A stretch of 56,003 nt of DNA from Sphaerosporella brunnea (taxonomy: Eukaryota; Ascomycota; Pezizomycetes; Pezizales; Pyronemataceae): assembly GCA_008704415.1 (NCBI GenBank), contig VXIS01000314.1:1-56003 (forward strand), read 5' to 3'. Below the pieces are notes generated by a model. It was given only the letters and a program-made list of their open reading frames with translations, was not told the origin of the DNA and did not search any database. Numbering within the stretch: the stretch's first letter is position 1; every line of letters starts with the position of its first letter. The position numbers and the translations under genes are program-made. This document shows positions 31,641 through 41,921 of this stretch, in pieces.

Positions 31641-32080
31641 AGGGCCCGTTTGGATAGCCTCAGTATGACATGACACGAAACGGCCCTTTCAACCAACTAC
31701 TGAGGAAAAATGCCGAACCCCGTTTAGTTAACTCAGCATGGTGATCTCAAATACCGATACTGTGTGGCTCTACCCCCTCAAACTCATACTGACCTCGTGA
31801 GGCCAGAATACAACTTTTTTTTCGGTACTGAGGCGCAAGGCTACACAATCCCCCCACCGCATCACCATCTGGAGCTGAGTTTGATGGTGCCATATTCCTT
31901 GAATGGCTGCTGCTATCACCGATAATGTTTGTTTTTTACCTCCAGTGGCATGCGCATCATGACATACAAGCGCTCCTCAACTACGCCTCTAGTATCGCTT
32001 TTCAGTATTCGATGTCCGGCGTAAGATACCGAATACTGAGCATACCGATACAGGTATTGAGCGAAATCCAAACGGGCCCT
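31641..32080. mobile_element. 440-bp TIR element
   Basis: Perfect 15-bp terminal inverted repeats: AGGGCCCGTTTGGAT at 31641-31655 and its exact complement at 32066-32080. Ends of the form GGGCC(C/T)GTTTGG are found in several PIF/Harbinger- and hAT-like MITEs. I see no clean target duplication (TGA on the left, TAA on the right if the element starts at GGG), so the superfamily stays open. The interior contains further CAGTAT/ATACTG-type inverted motifs and no coding sequence. Confidence 0.7.
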
Positions 32081-32310
32081 AAGCCGGAAGTTGGGTGCGT
32101 GTCTCCTCAGGCTACCAACACCATACCGCATGATCACTGTGAAGAAACAAAGAGCACGTACGTACCGATTGTGCTCATATTGATCAAAGCCTGCTCCCGT
32201 AAGGTCGAGAGTTGCTCGCTCTTTAACGATTTACGCCAAATAAATTGGGTGTTGGTATGTGTTGGAATTTCAGAGTTACAATCGGTGTTCATTATCAAAC
32301 TCAGAGGTAG

Positions 32311-32700
32311 CACAGGTAGGGACCTTCAAACTGCGAGTTTCTGGCCAGTTTCTGGGGGCGATTCTGGGCGAGTGTTTTTTTGGCCAAAAACTCGCCAAAA
32401 GCTTTGCTGCAGAAAATTTCCAGTTGCGCCTCCGGAGACGTAACAGGCAATTTTAGAAAAGTTTCTGGGACGATGCTGAGACCTGCTAGGAAGATGTTGG
32501 GGTTATCCTTGTATCTAGCTCTAAAAGAGGGCAAAGTCACAAGAGAAAAGACGGGCAGAGAGAAAGTTATTGCACTAAGAGAAACATTTCTTCTGGAGGG
32601 CCTTCAGAGCGAAACCGGGCCTTTGGCACTTTTTGATCGTCAGAAACTCCTGTCAGAATCGCCCCAGAAACTCGCGGTCCGAAGGTCCCTGGGTCACGAC
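32311..32700. mobile_element. Probable 0.4-kb inverted-repeat element
   Basis: Arms of about 27 bp (32318-32344 and 32664-32690) share AGGGACCTTC and CGAGTTTCTGG. They extend inwards through a second paired block (GGGGGCGATTCTGGG near 32353 and CAGAATCGCCCCAG near 32653). The outer border and target duplication are not clear. The frame at 32380-32796 lies mostly within the element and is not a gene. Confidence 0.5.
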
Positions 32701-33321
32701 GGTACAGTTCGAAAGTCCAGCTCGAGGGGATTCTGGCAAATCAAAAATCAAGGCAATCGGACTAGAACTGACGAAGTTAGAAGCTGGCGAGTGTGAAAGG
32801 CAAGCTTGCAAGAGATACCTATGAAACCGGTGATGGTTCTCCACACTGACTTCCCAATAGCCCAAAATTATAGCGAGGCGCGGTCTCTATGCACTGAGAA
32901 TGCTGGCAGTTTTTTGTTACGATAGGAGTTGTGGTTGTTGCAACGTTGTGTGGCAACGGGAGAGGGTGTGGTTCTCTCCGGCGGTGGGTTTTTGGTTGCA
33001 TCGGGGTCACTAAGCATCACTCAGATGAGGTTGCACGCAACCAATCAAATTCATGCCACTGCGGGGAATAGTGGATGCAGCAACGAGTACGAGGAAGAGG
33101 TAGTGGGTGATTGGAATGTCCGTGTATCCGTACAACTTGATGGGTTTAGGCAAAACCTGTCAATCGGGAAATGTTCTCTGCGGTTGAGTGGTGTGTAGTT
33201 CAGCCCAAGAAACGATTGTTCGTGCTCGAGTGCTTCCTTGTGAAATTTCTTGGCTTCGGAGCTCTCCGCACCAGCTTTCCGTCGCGTCTCCCCAGCACCT
33301 CACCGCGTCAAACCCGCAACC
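32701..33321. promoter_or_regulatory. psf3 upstream region
   Basis: No gene recognised. The final 80 bp before the psf3 start (GTCTCCCCAGCACCTCACCGCGTCAAA type sequence) are pyrimidine-rich. ACGCGT-type cell-cycle boxes were looked for and not found; only a CCGCGTCAAA motif is near. Confidence 0.35.
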
Positions 33322-34072
33322 ATGAGCTACTACGACATCGACGCGATCCTAACAGATGCGCAGGTACCCTCTCCCTCCACCCCTATCCTCCCCCTATATA
33401 TCCTACTAATACGCACTATATAGAAACTCCCCTGCACCTTCGAAGTCGACGTCCCCGGACTCGGCTACCTCGAGTCCTCCTCCTCCAGCCCCGACATCAA
33501 GGCCGGCACGCGGCTCCAACTTCCCGTGTGGCTGGCCGAAATGCTAGCGGTCTCGCAACGCCTGGGAACATTGACGAACGTGATCACCCTCGACATTCCG
33601 TCCGCGCTATCACCGCGGGTACAGAATGCGCTGAAGGCGGATCCGAGGACGGTGGAGCTGCGCTCGTTGGCTACCCATTTCTATGGGCTGGGCCAGAGGG
33701 TGCTGGGGCTGTTTGAGGAGGACGAGTTGTGTGAGGTGCTGATTAACGTGCGTTGATGATTCATTGCCAAAGGAGAAATGGGTGGCAAAGGCTGATAGGA
33801 AAAATAAAACAAAACAGAGCTACAAGCTGCGAGCGGCCGAGATCGCGGATTTGGCACATAACCCGCAGGGGGCTATCAGCGGGGAGGCGGGGGCGTTTTT
33901 GAGAGGCCTGGAGGAGGAGGAGAGGCAGTGTGAGTTTTTTTTTTCTTTTTTTTTTTTTCATCCCTTTTTAGTGGCAGGCTGATGCTGACCGGTGGGAACA
34001 GTGTTTCGCGTGGCTCATGACAGCTCCAAGGCGATCAAGCAGTACATGGGTGTTCGCGAAGGGAAGAAATAA
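33322..34072 (+). CDS. psf3: GINS complex subunit Psf3
   Basis: Model: exons 33322-33363, 33424-33747, 33818-33929 and 34002-34072 (182 aa), introns 60, 70 and 72 nt, all in phase. MSYYDIDAILTDAQ, the family N-terminus, is encoded by exon 1. Then LPCTFEVDVPGLGYLE, the GTRLQLPVWLAEML block, DIPSALSPRVQNALKADPRTV and HFYGLGQRVLGLFEEDEL give the helical GINS core. The end reads RAAEIADLAHNPQGA..FLRGLEEEERQLFRVAHDS. Psf3 is one of four GINS subunits that join MCM2-7 and Cdc45 in the replicative helicase in the nucleus. Length is as expected for fungi. The third intron contains a long T tract. All four exons are needed to recover the conserved C-terminus, which supports the model. Confidence 0.96.
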
Positions 34073-34711
34073 CCACCAACCGCCTTCAAATTCCACTTCT
34101 CAAGCCCAACTTTGGCCCCAGACTGTGATCGAAACAACGCCTGTCTCAGAACATCGTTATTTCCAAGTCCCTTGCCCATCTCCAACGCTCTCCAACGCTT
34201 TGTCGTATGGCTCGTTGGATGGCCATTTCGTGGTGTCGTAGACACCAAGTTCGATCAGCTGGTCGTGGAACCCGAGAACTGGAGTTGCAGTATTGTACTC
34301 TGTAGCGTGATGATTCTGCGTTTTGGCTTTTGGGCGCGCCTGGTTCGGAATGAGACGACATCATGGCGAGGATGTGGATGTGTAGAGTCGGGGGCCACGC
34401 GGAAGATTTCTTGTAACCACGCCACCGGTATATCGGGCGCAATTGGACCTATGTAGCCGCAATCTGACAGTCTAACAACGGAATACGTCTGATTCAGAAC
34501 CGGATTCAGGTGATCAATTTCGAATCAACTGATAAATGGGCAGAAATTTCCCAGGTGGAATCTGGAGTTTCCGCGAAATATCGCTTTTCGTCTGGCTCCT
34601 CGAGGGCTAAATCGCGGAGTTGACGATGAAATTGACACGCAGCTGCACGATCGTCAGCGACACAAACAGCCAGTCCAAGGGGCCAATTTTCCCTCATTGA
34701 TTTAAGCGCAT
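34073..34711. other. Intergenic between psf3 and the MITE copy
   Basis: No gene recognised. It probably contains the psf3 3' untranslated region. Confidence 0.45.
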
Positions 34712-34972
34712 GTACTCGGGTGTAGCTATAAGTCGGGGAGCACCCCGAACAAACAGCAACTGGCAACGCCACTACGATTGCTGCTAGAACTTTGTGAAGC
34801 TGGGGGTGGCATCGTAGGCCTCCCTAGAGCCTTTTTGAGTGTTTTGAAGAAAAAATACCGACTTCTTCGTGAACGACAAAGGTCTTGGCATTGTTTGGTT
34901 GTATGGAGGAAAGAAGTCGGGTACTCTTTGCATGTGTGTAACGGTACCCGAATTACCCTCGTACCCTAGTAC
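34712..34972. mobile_element. 261-bp MITE, copy B
   Basis: Same length and orientation as copy A at 996-1256, with three differences seen (in CTAGAACTTT, AATACCGAC and the right end CCCTAGTAC, which breaks the terminal repeat by one base). TA flanks both ends. It ends 125 bp before the start codon of the Alba-domain gene, so it forms part of that promoter. Confidence 0.85.
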
Positions 34973-35097
34973 TGGCTGTCTGTTCTTCAGACTTCAGGTG
35001 CGGACTCGAAGATTTAGCGTCGTACCGTACCTCAACGCGTCTGCAAAAACACCCCCACGCACGCGACTCTCCCACCACCACCACTACCATCAGCAAC

Positions 35098-35656
35098 ATG
35101 TCCGCTATGACCAGCACCTCCGAACACCCAATCCCAACGTTAAACATAATCTCATCGCACAAGATCTCCTCCAAGACGCAGCGAATCGTCTCCCACCTCG
35201 CCGATGCCTCCTCCGATGCCTCCGATGGCGTAATCAGCGTTTCCGCCAAAGCTCAAGTAATAACCAAAGCGATCAGCATCATCGAGATCTCGAAGCGGCT
35301 GCTCTCGGAGCGGGGATTGGCGTGGTATCAATACACATCGCTATCGAGTGCGGAGGAGGAGGTGGTGGCTGCGGCCGCGAAGCCACGGGGGAACAAGAAG
35401 AATAAGCGGAAGGCGGCGGAACTGGAGAAGGACGAGGATGAGGACCTGTTTGTGCCCTTGAAGGAAAAGAAGATGAGGAAGGTCCCCGTGGTCACGATTT
35501 ATCTGGCTAGAAAGAGGTTGCCCGAGTTTAAGGCGCTTTATGGGTATGTTTCTGCTTCTACGGCTCGAGAGGGGGGGGGGGGGCTGATGAGTCTACAGGG
35601 AGCAGACGGGTGGTGGTAAGCATGCCGCGGCGTTGCTGCCAGCGGCGGAACCTTGA
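35098..35656 (+). CDS. Alba-domain nucleic-acid-binding protein
   Basis: Model: exons 35098-35543 and 35599-35656 (167 aa), with a 55-nt intron (GTATGT..ACAG) that contains a run of 13 G. The core TLNIISSHKISSKTQRIVSHLAD and VISVSAKAQVITKAISIIEISKRLL has the Alba beta-alpha pattern, with a small basic patch for nucleic acid binding. VPVVTIYLARKRLPEFKALYGEQTGG is the second conserved block, interrupted by a Lys/Glu-rich loop (KNKRKAAELEKDEDEDLF). Eukaryotic Alba proteins include RNase P/MRP subunits (Rpp20/Pop7, Rpp25/Pop6) and stress-linked RNA binders; I cannot say which applies. Splicing is needed to reach the conserved YGEQ end. The promoter contains a transposon copy (34712-34972). Confidence 0.85.
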
Positions 35657-36322
35657 GGTCAACGGTCCGGAATGGAAAAACAATTACCCTTTGCGCCGCG
35701 AGATCACAGTGCCGTGGGCGATCGAACGATATGATTGGCAATGGTGGGCTTTGATATCAAGTGGTCGGCTCGCCAGCGAGTAAGTGTAAGACCAAAAAGG
35801 TTCAACATGATACACAACGCGCCCCCAAGATCTTTTATCGTCGTCACCAGTCATCCCCACGTTGGCTTTCTGCCTTCGACTTTGAGATCCTCGCGAAATG
35901 GTGCGATATCGCTGGTGCCGAGACCACCGGGACGATATCGCCGGGGGCAGATATCAGGATCCCGAGGCCCACAGCTCTGAATGAGTAGATGCTGGACCGC
36001 ACTGTCAAGGGCTGCGATCCGGGGGTGTAGTTCTCGGACGTGAGTGATATATAAGTATGGCGAGGCGCTGAACAGGCGTTATTACCAAGAAGCGACCGGG
36101 CCACATCTGAGAGCAGAAACTGGGTAGATGCTTGGCATCATGTTACGGCCGCAGGCCGCTGGGACTTGTATACATGTATTCAGTAGTGATGATTTTCAGC
36201 TCAGTCTACGCATAAAAAAAAAACGCCCAGAAACAACACGGCATTCAAAAATAGAAGACTCCAAAAGCCCGGATCTGGAAGGCATTTAACAACTAAAACC
36301 TCTCCAAAAGAAAAAAAAAACC
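35657..36322. other. Convergent intergenic region
   Basis: No gene recognised. The first part holds the Alba 3' flank. A GGCCGCAGGCCG hairpin near 36150 recalls the 3' hairpin of the LINE at 6057 but lacks a tail or duplication. The frames on both strands at 35735-36104 are unsupported. Confidence 0.4.
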
Positions 36323-38320
36323 CTACAAAACGTCCTCAAACGTCGTCGCATCCTTCTGTGTAAACACTCCACAAATCCTCTTACTAGCAGCCACTCCGAT
36401 GGTGCGATTACTCGGTGCTCCATCTCTGGTGGTGAGCAAACAGATATCGTGAAGTACCTCGTCACCATTCCTCCTGAAGGCACCGACGAGGTCCTTGACG
36501 CTGGGATACCTTCCAACGATGCCATTCGCATGCGCAGGCGTGACGCGTTGGATCTCCTGCAGCATCTTACACCACGTATCCTCGGCGTCGACACCGGTCT
36601 TGACCTGGCCAATTGCGGCGCAAAAGCTGGTATCCAAAACCATGCGTGAGGTTTTGTAAGGAATGCTCGAGATATCGCCGGTAAAAATCGAGATCCACTC
36701 GGCACTCTCTATGCTCCCCGCGGTCGTGTGGATCAGACAGTTGTGTGTTACCTGCAGCTTCAGTTGTGCGTCTTCCAGCATGTCCTCGGTGATGATCCTT
36801 GGCTGCGGACGGCGGGCAGCGGCGGCGGCGGGCCCTCCCATACGCTCCAACACCTGTGAGCGGTGGCCGGCGTTGATGGCGTTTTTTGATTTGCGGGCAT
36901 AGGCGGCGAGGCCTTCAATCAGATAGATAACACGGACATCAGGGCAGGAAGGGACAAGCAGCTTCATCTTAGCTACATGCTTATCGAGATCAAGAACACC
37001 GGGAACATCAGGATATGCCAGCGCTACGAACTCGGTGGCGGTCAGGTGCACCAAAATGTGTTTCTCGTCGCAGATTTCTGGCTGAACTAGCGGGACGAAC
37101 ATGGCTTTTTCTTCGTCGTAGGTGCTCTTCTTTTTGCGGCGCCATTTGATGACCTTCCAGCTTGGCTCTACGCCTGGCGGACGCCAATTCTGAAGGACCT
37201 CGCTGCCGAGATTTTGGACGAAGCGTGTAATTTGATCGCCGAATTCGGAGGGGAAGAAAGCAGTAGAGACGTCCACGATCATTTCCGGCGCGGACTCCTT
37301 CTTGGAGATTTTGAGCTTGTTGAGAGAGTTTAGTTCTGCCTCTTGCTTCTTTGCAGCGATGGCGGCTCCTTTTTCGGCCTGCTTCCTTGCCTTCTCGGCG
37401 GCTTTTTCGGCATTCCTTGCAGCTTTTTCGGCATTCTTTGCATCTTTTTCGGCACTCTTTGCAGCTTTTTCGGCAGCCCGCCGGGCCTTCTCTTCTTCGG
37501 TGAGACGATTGCGGTTGGAGACGCCAGTGCTCGTCGCCCGCCCAGCCACCGCCGGGGCCTTGCCCTTCGTGGGCTTTTTGCTGGGTTCTCCTTCGTCATC
37601 GGAATCTGATATGGCTTCGACTTCTAGTTGTTCATTCTTTTCCCTCAACTCTTTTAGGATTCGAAGTGTAGCGGCGCTCATGGAGCGAGAGGGGCCTGCG
37701 GAAGCTGGAGCTGGAGCTGGCTTCGGCTTCTCGATGCCGAAATCGAAGTCATCAAAGGAGGAGGAAAGTAAAAGGAATGTCTCGGGCTGCTTCTTCTTTT
37801 CAGCCACCGGCTTGCCAGGAGTAGGACCCTCCCAATCGTTGAGAAGGCTGTCGTCGTAGTCGCTCTCGAAGTATACAGGCTCAGCTGTTGTCTTGGCCGG
37901 TGGTTTCTCGGAACCCTTTGAAGACTGGCCTCTCTTAGCGTTTCCCTGTGAAAGATCAAATACTTCTACATTGCCTAGATCCAGCCCGTTGATGTCTATG
38001 CTCTTCGCCCGAGCCCTCTTGTTCTGCGTCTCCTTCTCCTCCAGCTTTCGTTTCGTGGAGACTGGCACCTGGATCGGCACCAGATCACCGTCTGAGTCGG
38101 AGTCAATCTCAATGACCTCTGGCCTCGCACGCCTCGGCGGCAGCTGCGGGGCAGAGGACGTAAACTCGATTGGATCTAGTTCCTCTACAGTTCGTTTCGG
38201 CGCAGGCGGATGGGACTTGCTTCTCGAAAGCAGCGGTGGGGACGATGGCATTGTCGGGAGTACTTGCGGCGAGGAAAGCAAGTCTTCATCGAAGCCGCTG
38301 GCGGAAAATAGTGGTAACAT
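36323..38320 (-). CDS. eme1: Eme1/Mms4, regulatory subunit of the Mus81 structure-specific nuclease
   Basis: Intronless, 665 aa from the first in-frame ATG at 38320. The N-terminal half is disordered and Ser/Glu-rich with a strong SUMO-interaction motif, V-I-E-I-D followed by SDSDGD (about 69-78). An Ala-Glu-Lys repeat helix spans about 278-328. From about 345 to 590 an ERCC4-like domain is visible: EMIVDVSTAFF, KHILVHLTATEFVALAY and DVRVIYLIEGLAAYARK. It lacks the ERKxxxD nuclease motif, as expected for the inactive partner. The end (QVKTGVDAEDTWCKMLQEIQRV, GRYPSVKDLVGAF, TIGVAASKRICGVF) matches the Eme1 helix-hairpin-helix tail. With Mus81 it cuts branched recombination and fork intermediates in the nucleus. 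The long N-terminus is likely a target of phosphorylation and SUMO control. Confidence 0.92.
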   Translation of the reverse strand: MLPLFSASGFDEDLLSSPQVLPTMPSSPPLLSRSKSHPPAPKRTVEELDPIEFTSSAPQLPPRRARPEVIEIDSDSDGDLVPIQVPVSTKRKLEEKETQNKRARAKSIDINGLDLGNVEVFDLSQGNAKRGQSSKGSEKPPAKTTAEPVYFESDYDDSLLNDWEGPTPGKPVAEKKKQPETFLLLSSSFDDFDFGIEKPKPAPAPASAGPSRSMSAATLRILKELREKNEQLEVEAISDSDDEGEPSKKPTKGKAPAVAGRATSTGVSNRNRLTEEEKARRAAEKAAKSAEKDAKNAEKAARNAEKAAEKARKQAEKGAAIAAKKQEAELNSLNKLKISKKESAPEMIVDVSTAFFPSEFGDQITRFVQNLGSEVLQNWRPPGVEPSWKVIKWRRKKKSTYDEEKAMFVPLVQPEICDEKHILVHLTATEFVALAYPDVPGVLDLDKHVAKMKLLVPSCPDVRVIYLIEGLAAYARKSKNAINAGHRSQVLERMGGPAAAAARRPQPRIITEDMLEDAQLKLQVTHNCLIHTTAGSIESAEWISIFTGDISSIPYKTSRMVLDTSFCAAIGQVKTGVDAEDTWCKMLQEIQRVTPAHANGIVGRYPSVKDLVGAFRRNGDEVLHDICLLTTRDGAPSNRTIGVAASKRICGVFTQKDATTFEDVL

Positions 38321-39614
38321 TCTGTCGACGCTGGGGTTCAGTTGTTGCTTCGGGAACGGTTCATTTTCAACAGAACTATAAAGGTTGAAATGAAATAAGC
38401 ATACAAGGGCTAGCTGTCCCTGTGGGGCTCTCACCCTCCACCTCTACCCGGAAGGTTTCTGTTCGCGGGGTCTCGGTCGGTGCCCTGCAGGAATGTTCCA
38501 TCGAGCACCCGGTTTATTGTTTCCTCCACGCTCCTGGTCAGCCGCAGGTCGGAGCGGATGTGATTCAGTGGCTTTCCAGTGACGGAGTGCACTTGCTGCA
38601 CCTGCGCTTCGAATGCAGGATCCAGCGCGGACGGAGGCATCGTTGATGAGGCAGTTCGACGTCGCGAAGCTGCGTGTCACGGCCGGCGTTGCCGCGTCGA
38701 CAGGGGAGAGTGCTGCGGAGCAGATGCACGTGACTTGGCGTAACCTCGCGAGGGAGTCCCTTCGCGGCGTCAATTCGAAGAGGCATCTGTCTGTATCCAT
38801 GCGCGGCTGAGTCTGCTCCAACTGCTGCCAACACCCACCACCACCAGCTTGAACAGCGCGTTTGAGTGATTGGAGAGCAAGCAACGTGTGCGTGCCCTTC
38901 ACCTCTCATGAATGGATCCACGCTTTCCGCATCAGCCCGAGGCTGCATGGCAGGCCGCTAAGCGGGCCAATTGCCTCCGACCAGAAGCGAGTGGCACGGC
39001 AGTGGCACTCAATCGGCTGTGGCTCCACATATACTCCACTCCCTCTTCTTGGTAACGAACGCACAGAGGGAAAGGGCTCGCCTGCATGCAGAATGTGAAT
39101 CTCGGTAAATCCGTCAAATTGGAGCAGTGGCGAGCCTGCTTGGCGGCCCGAATGCTCGCCGCCTTTCGTCATTTTACATGCTCTGCCAGGAGCATATTCT
39201 TGCGTCTTTCGAGTTCCTGGGATGGAGCATTTTGTCGATTCCAACGATGGCCCGGAATTTCGGCCGCCGTCCTGTGCAAGTTTTGGTAGAAACTCATCAG
39301 CACCAGCGCAGCCATGTGCATGTGGCCGGCCATTGAGTGACACATGCATGGCTTTTCTTTACGCCGTCTCTTGTGTTCCAATCGTCGTTAATCACGGCAT
39401 TTGGGCAGCATTTCTCGGCCAGTTTTTTTGATCCGTTGCTGGCACCGATTCCGGGCCTTAGTGTTGTCTGGCTGCCATCGTGGTTTTGTTTGCTACCGCC
39501 GACTGACATTTAAACACCATCCACCGCCATTTCCTTTCAGTATCTTGCACTTTCAGCGGAATCTTGGGCTTACATCCCAAGTACCTCTAGGCTTTGAACT
39601 TCCTCACTGCAAAT
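38321..39614. other. Divergent promoter region, no gene recognised
   Basis: 1.3 kb between eme1 and the carotenoid oxygenase gene, which are divergently transcribed. Frames on both strands at 38431-38948 are GC-rich but share no motif and overlap each other. The segment probably contains both promoters. Confidence 0.4.
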
Positions 39615-41378
39615 ATGACTGCCACCGATATCTTCAACGATTGGCCAAACAATTCTGGCGTATGTACTCTAACTGCCCTCTTCCTTAAGTTGTGCCCACA
39701 CTGATGGACAAAGTTTGATGTCTTCCACGAAGAAACGACGCCTGTAGAGCTCACAGTCAAGGGCCAGATTCCCGAATACGTCCGGTGTGTTCTCTCCGCC
39801 ATAGAACTCATGAGCGGCTATTAACCTCACCAGTGGAGTTCTCTACCGTACTGGCCCAGGGAAGCATGTATATCCTCTCTCCTCTGAGTTCTACCACTAA
39901 CGGAATTAGCTACACCGTCCCTACGGAAAAAGGCACCACCTTCACCATGCAGCACTGGTTCGACGGTTTCGGGCAAACACACCGATTCCAGCTCCTATCA
40001 CCTACCAAAGTTCTCTACAACTCGCGTCGCTCCTGCGACGAGCTAATAGAGCACATACGATCGACCGGCAGCCTACCAAGTAGTTTCAGCTTCGCCCAAC
40101 GCCGAGACCCGTGCCAAAGCCTCTGGCGCAAGTTTTTCACCACCTTTCACAGCGAGTACAGTCAGCTGCGCGGTCCTTCGGGCGCGAATATATGCGTGAC
40201 GTTGTCCCTAGATATGCCCGGCCTTCCCGCCACAGCCTCAGATGGGAAACGGAGCTTGTATGCAAAAACGGATGCGACTGTGCTGCAGGGACTGGACCCA
40301 GAAACGCTGGAGCCCGTTGGCATCTGCAACCAGACAAAGCTCCACCCGGAGCTCAAGGGGCAGCTGTCATCGGCACACTCGCAGCGGTGCCCAGAGACCA
40401 GTGACACCTTCAATTACAACACAGAGTTGGGAAAGACCACTAAGTACCGTGTATTCCGTGTCTGCGCGGCCACGGGGAAAACAGAGATTTTGGCAACTAT
40501 TACAGATGCACCTGCGGCGTATATCCACTCTTTCTTTCTCACCAAGAACTATGTGGTCCTGTGCGTATTCTCTGCACACTTCGGTCTGGGCGGTCTCAAG
40601 ATCTTGTATCACAAAAACATGTTAGACGCTCTGGATGATGTGGCCCCACACAAGAAAGCACTGTGGTATGTGGTACCCCGCAAGGTCGGCAGCGCGGCCA
40701 TCAAGAAGTACAGTGGCCGGGCATTTTTTGCCTTCCACTCGGCCAACGCGTGGGAAGAGAACGGAGGAATAGTCGCCGAAGTCCCTGCTTTCGACAGCAT
40801 CGATATCATCAAGAAGTTTTATCTCAACCACATCAAAGCCGACAGCGCGGAGGCCAGAAAATGGGTCGATAAGGCGAAGCCGAGTTATACACGGTTTTGG
40901 CTGCCGGAGGTGGAGAAGGTGGGAACAGGGTTTGTGGAAACGGTGTGGGAGCGACCAGGAGATGTCTCCATGGAACTGCCGGCCATCAATCCTTTGTACA
41001 AGACCAAGCCACACAGGTATTTTCTCCCACCAAAAGCAGCTTAACTAGAAAGTACTGATTGCACGCAGATTTACCTACGGCCTCGTTTTCCGTGGAAAAT
41101 CGACGATGATGGATGGCCTCGTCAAGCACGACAACAGCCCTGAACAGAAGCATCTTCTGTGGGAGAAACATGCGCACACTCCCGGAGAAGCGATATTTAT
41201 CCCGGATCCTGCGGGTACGGAAGAAGACGACGGTGTACTACTAACCGTAGTCCTGGATGGACGCTCCGGCTTGAGCTATCTGTTGGTTCTAGACGCGAAG
41301 ACCATGAGGGAGGTTGCGAGGGCCGAGATGGATTGGGCAGTGCCATTCGGGTTCCATGGAACGTTTGGGAGGATTTGA
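39615..41378 (+). CDS. Carotenoid cleavage oxygenase (RPE65/CarT-type family)
   Basis: Model: exons 39615-39659, 39714-39784, 39834-39863, 39910-41016 and 41069-41378 (520 aa). Introns 1, 2 and 4 are GT..AG; intron 3 fits only as a GC..AG intron (see findings). The N-terminus gives QIPEYVRGVLYRTGPG and then HWFDGFGQTHRF, both family hallmarks. The four iron-binding histidines can be assigned: His205 (SSAHSQ..DTFNYN), His255 (AYIHSFFLT), His325 (AFHSANAWEE) and His514 (GFHGTFG). The family uses Fe(II) and O2 to cleave double bonds of carotenoids or apocarotenoids; fungal members include the torulene cleaver CarT and the retinal-forming CarX. Which bond is cut cannot be read here. No signal peptide. 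No carotene synthesis genes are adjacent. Confidence 0.9.
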
Positions 41379-41516
41379 TATCACTAGTATCGAGTGTGAG
41401 GTGGGCGGTTTGTGTACGTAGGATGATGAAGTCAGTGTTTGATGGTTCGTAGTTTTCCTTTGAGCTGAAGCTGATACCGAAAAATCCCCGTAGCTCAACG
41501 GCTATGGGCTGGAGTC

Positions 41517-41543
41517 GGGCACCCCTTTACACTGGGGGTGCCC
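41517..41543. other. GC-rich hairpin 3' of the carotenoid oxygenase gene
   Basis: GGGCACCCC (41517-41525) and GGGGTGCCC (41535-41543) form a perfect 9-bp stem with a 9-base loop, about 140 bp past the stop codon. A second palindrome, AAAAAACCC..GGGTTTTTT, follows at about 41579-41603. They may lie in the 3' untranslated region or affect transcript ending. Confidence 0.5.
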
Positions 41544-41886
41544 TCCTGGGGGGTTTCCTGCCGCTCCAAACAACAACAAAAAAAACCCCGCGGTGGGTTT
41601 TTTGCTCCCGCTCTATTCTTCTGTTTTATGAACTGCCTGGGCTATCATCATTACTATTATTATTATTTTCTTTAGCAGGAGAGCGATGTGATTTTGATGG
41701 AGGATGGTGATGGGTTGAGGTGGGCGGGCAGCGGCGGCGGAGAGTGAGAGGTTGTGACCGCACCCGGCACAGAAGGACTGCATCTTTGCGAGCTCACAAG
41801 ATACTTACTTCTTACTTGAGCCGAATAGAAAACATGTCCCCGGGCGGTAAGACGGCGTCTTCTCTCTGCATCTGCTAGAAAAGAAT

Positions 41887-41921
41887 AATTATTACTATTA
41901 TTATTATTATTATTACTATCC
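41887..41921. repeat. ATT trinucleotide microsatellite
   Basis: About ten ATT/ACT units (TATTATTATTATTATTATTA). A shorter similar tract is at 41648-41672. Confidence 0.85.

Noticed and set aside
36120..36180. Second LINE 3' end suggested by a GGCCGCAGGCCG hairpin
   Set aside because: No A-rich tail, coding remnant or duplication next to it.
37302..37859. Plus-strand Ser/Ala/Phe-rich frame of 185 codons
   Set aside because: Antisense to the Ala-Glu-Lys repeat of eme1.
41485..41560. tRNA-like CCGTAGCTCAACGG segment
   Set aside because: The D-arm-like start is not followed by an anticodon arm or TTCGA loop; the hairpin is better described alone.
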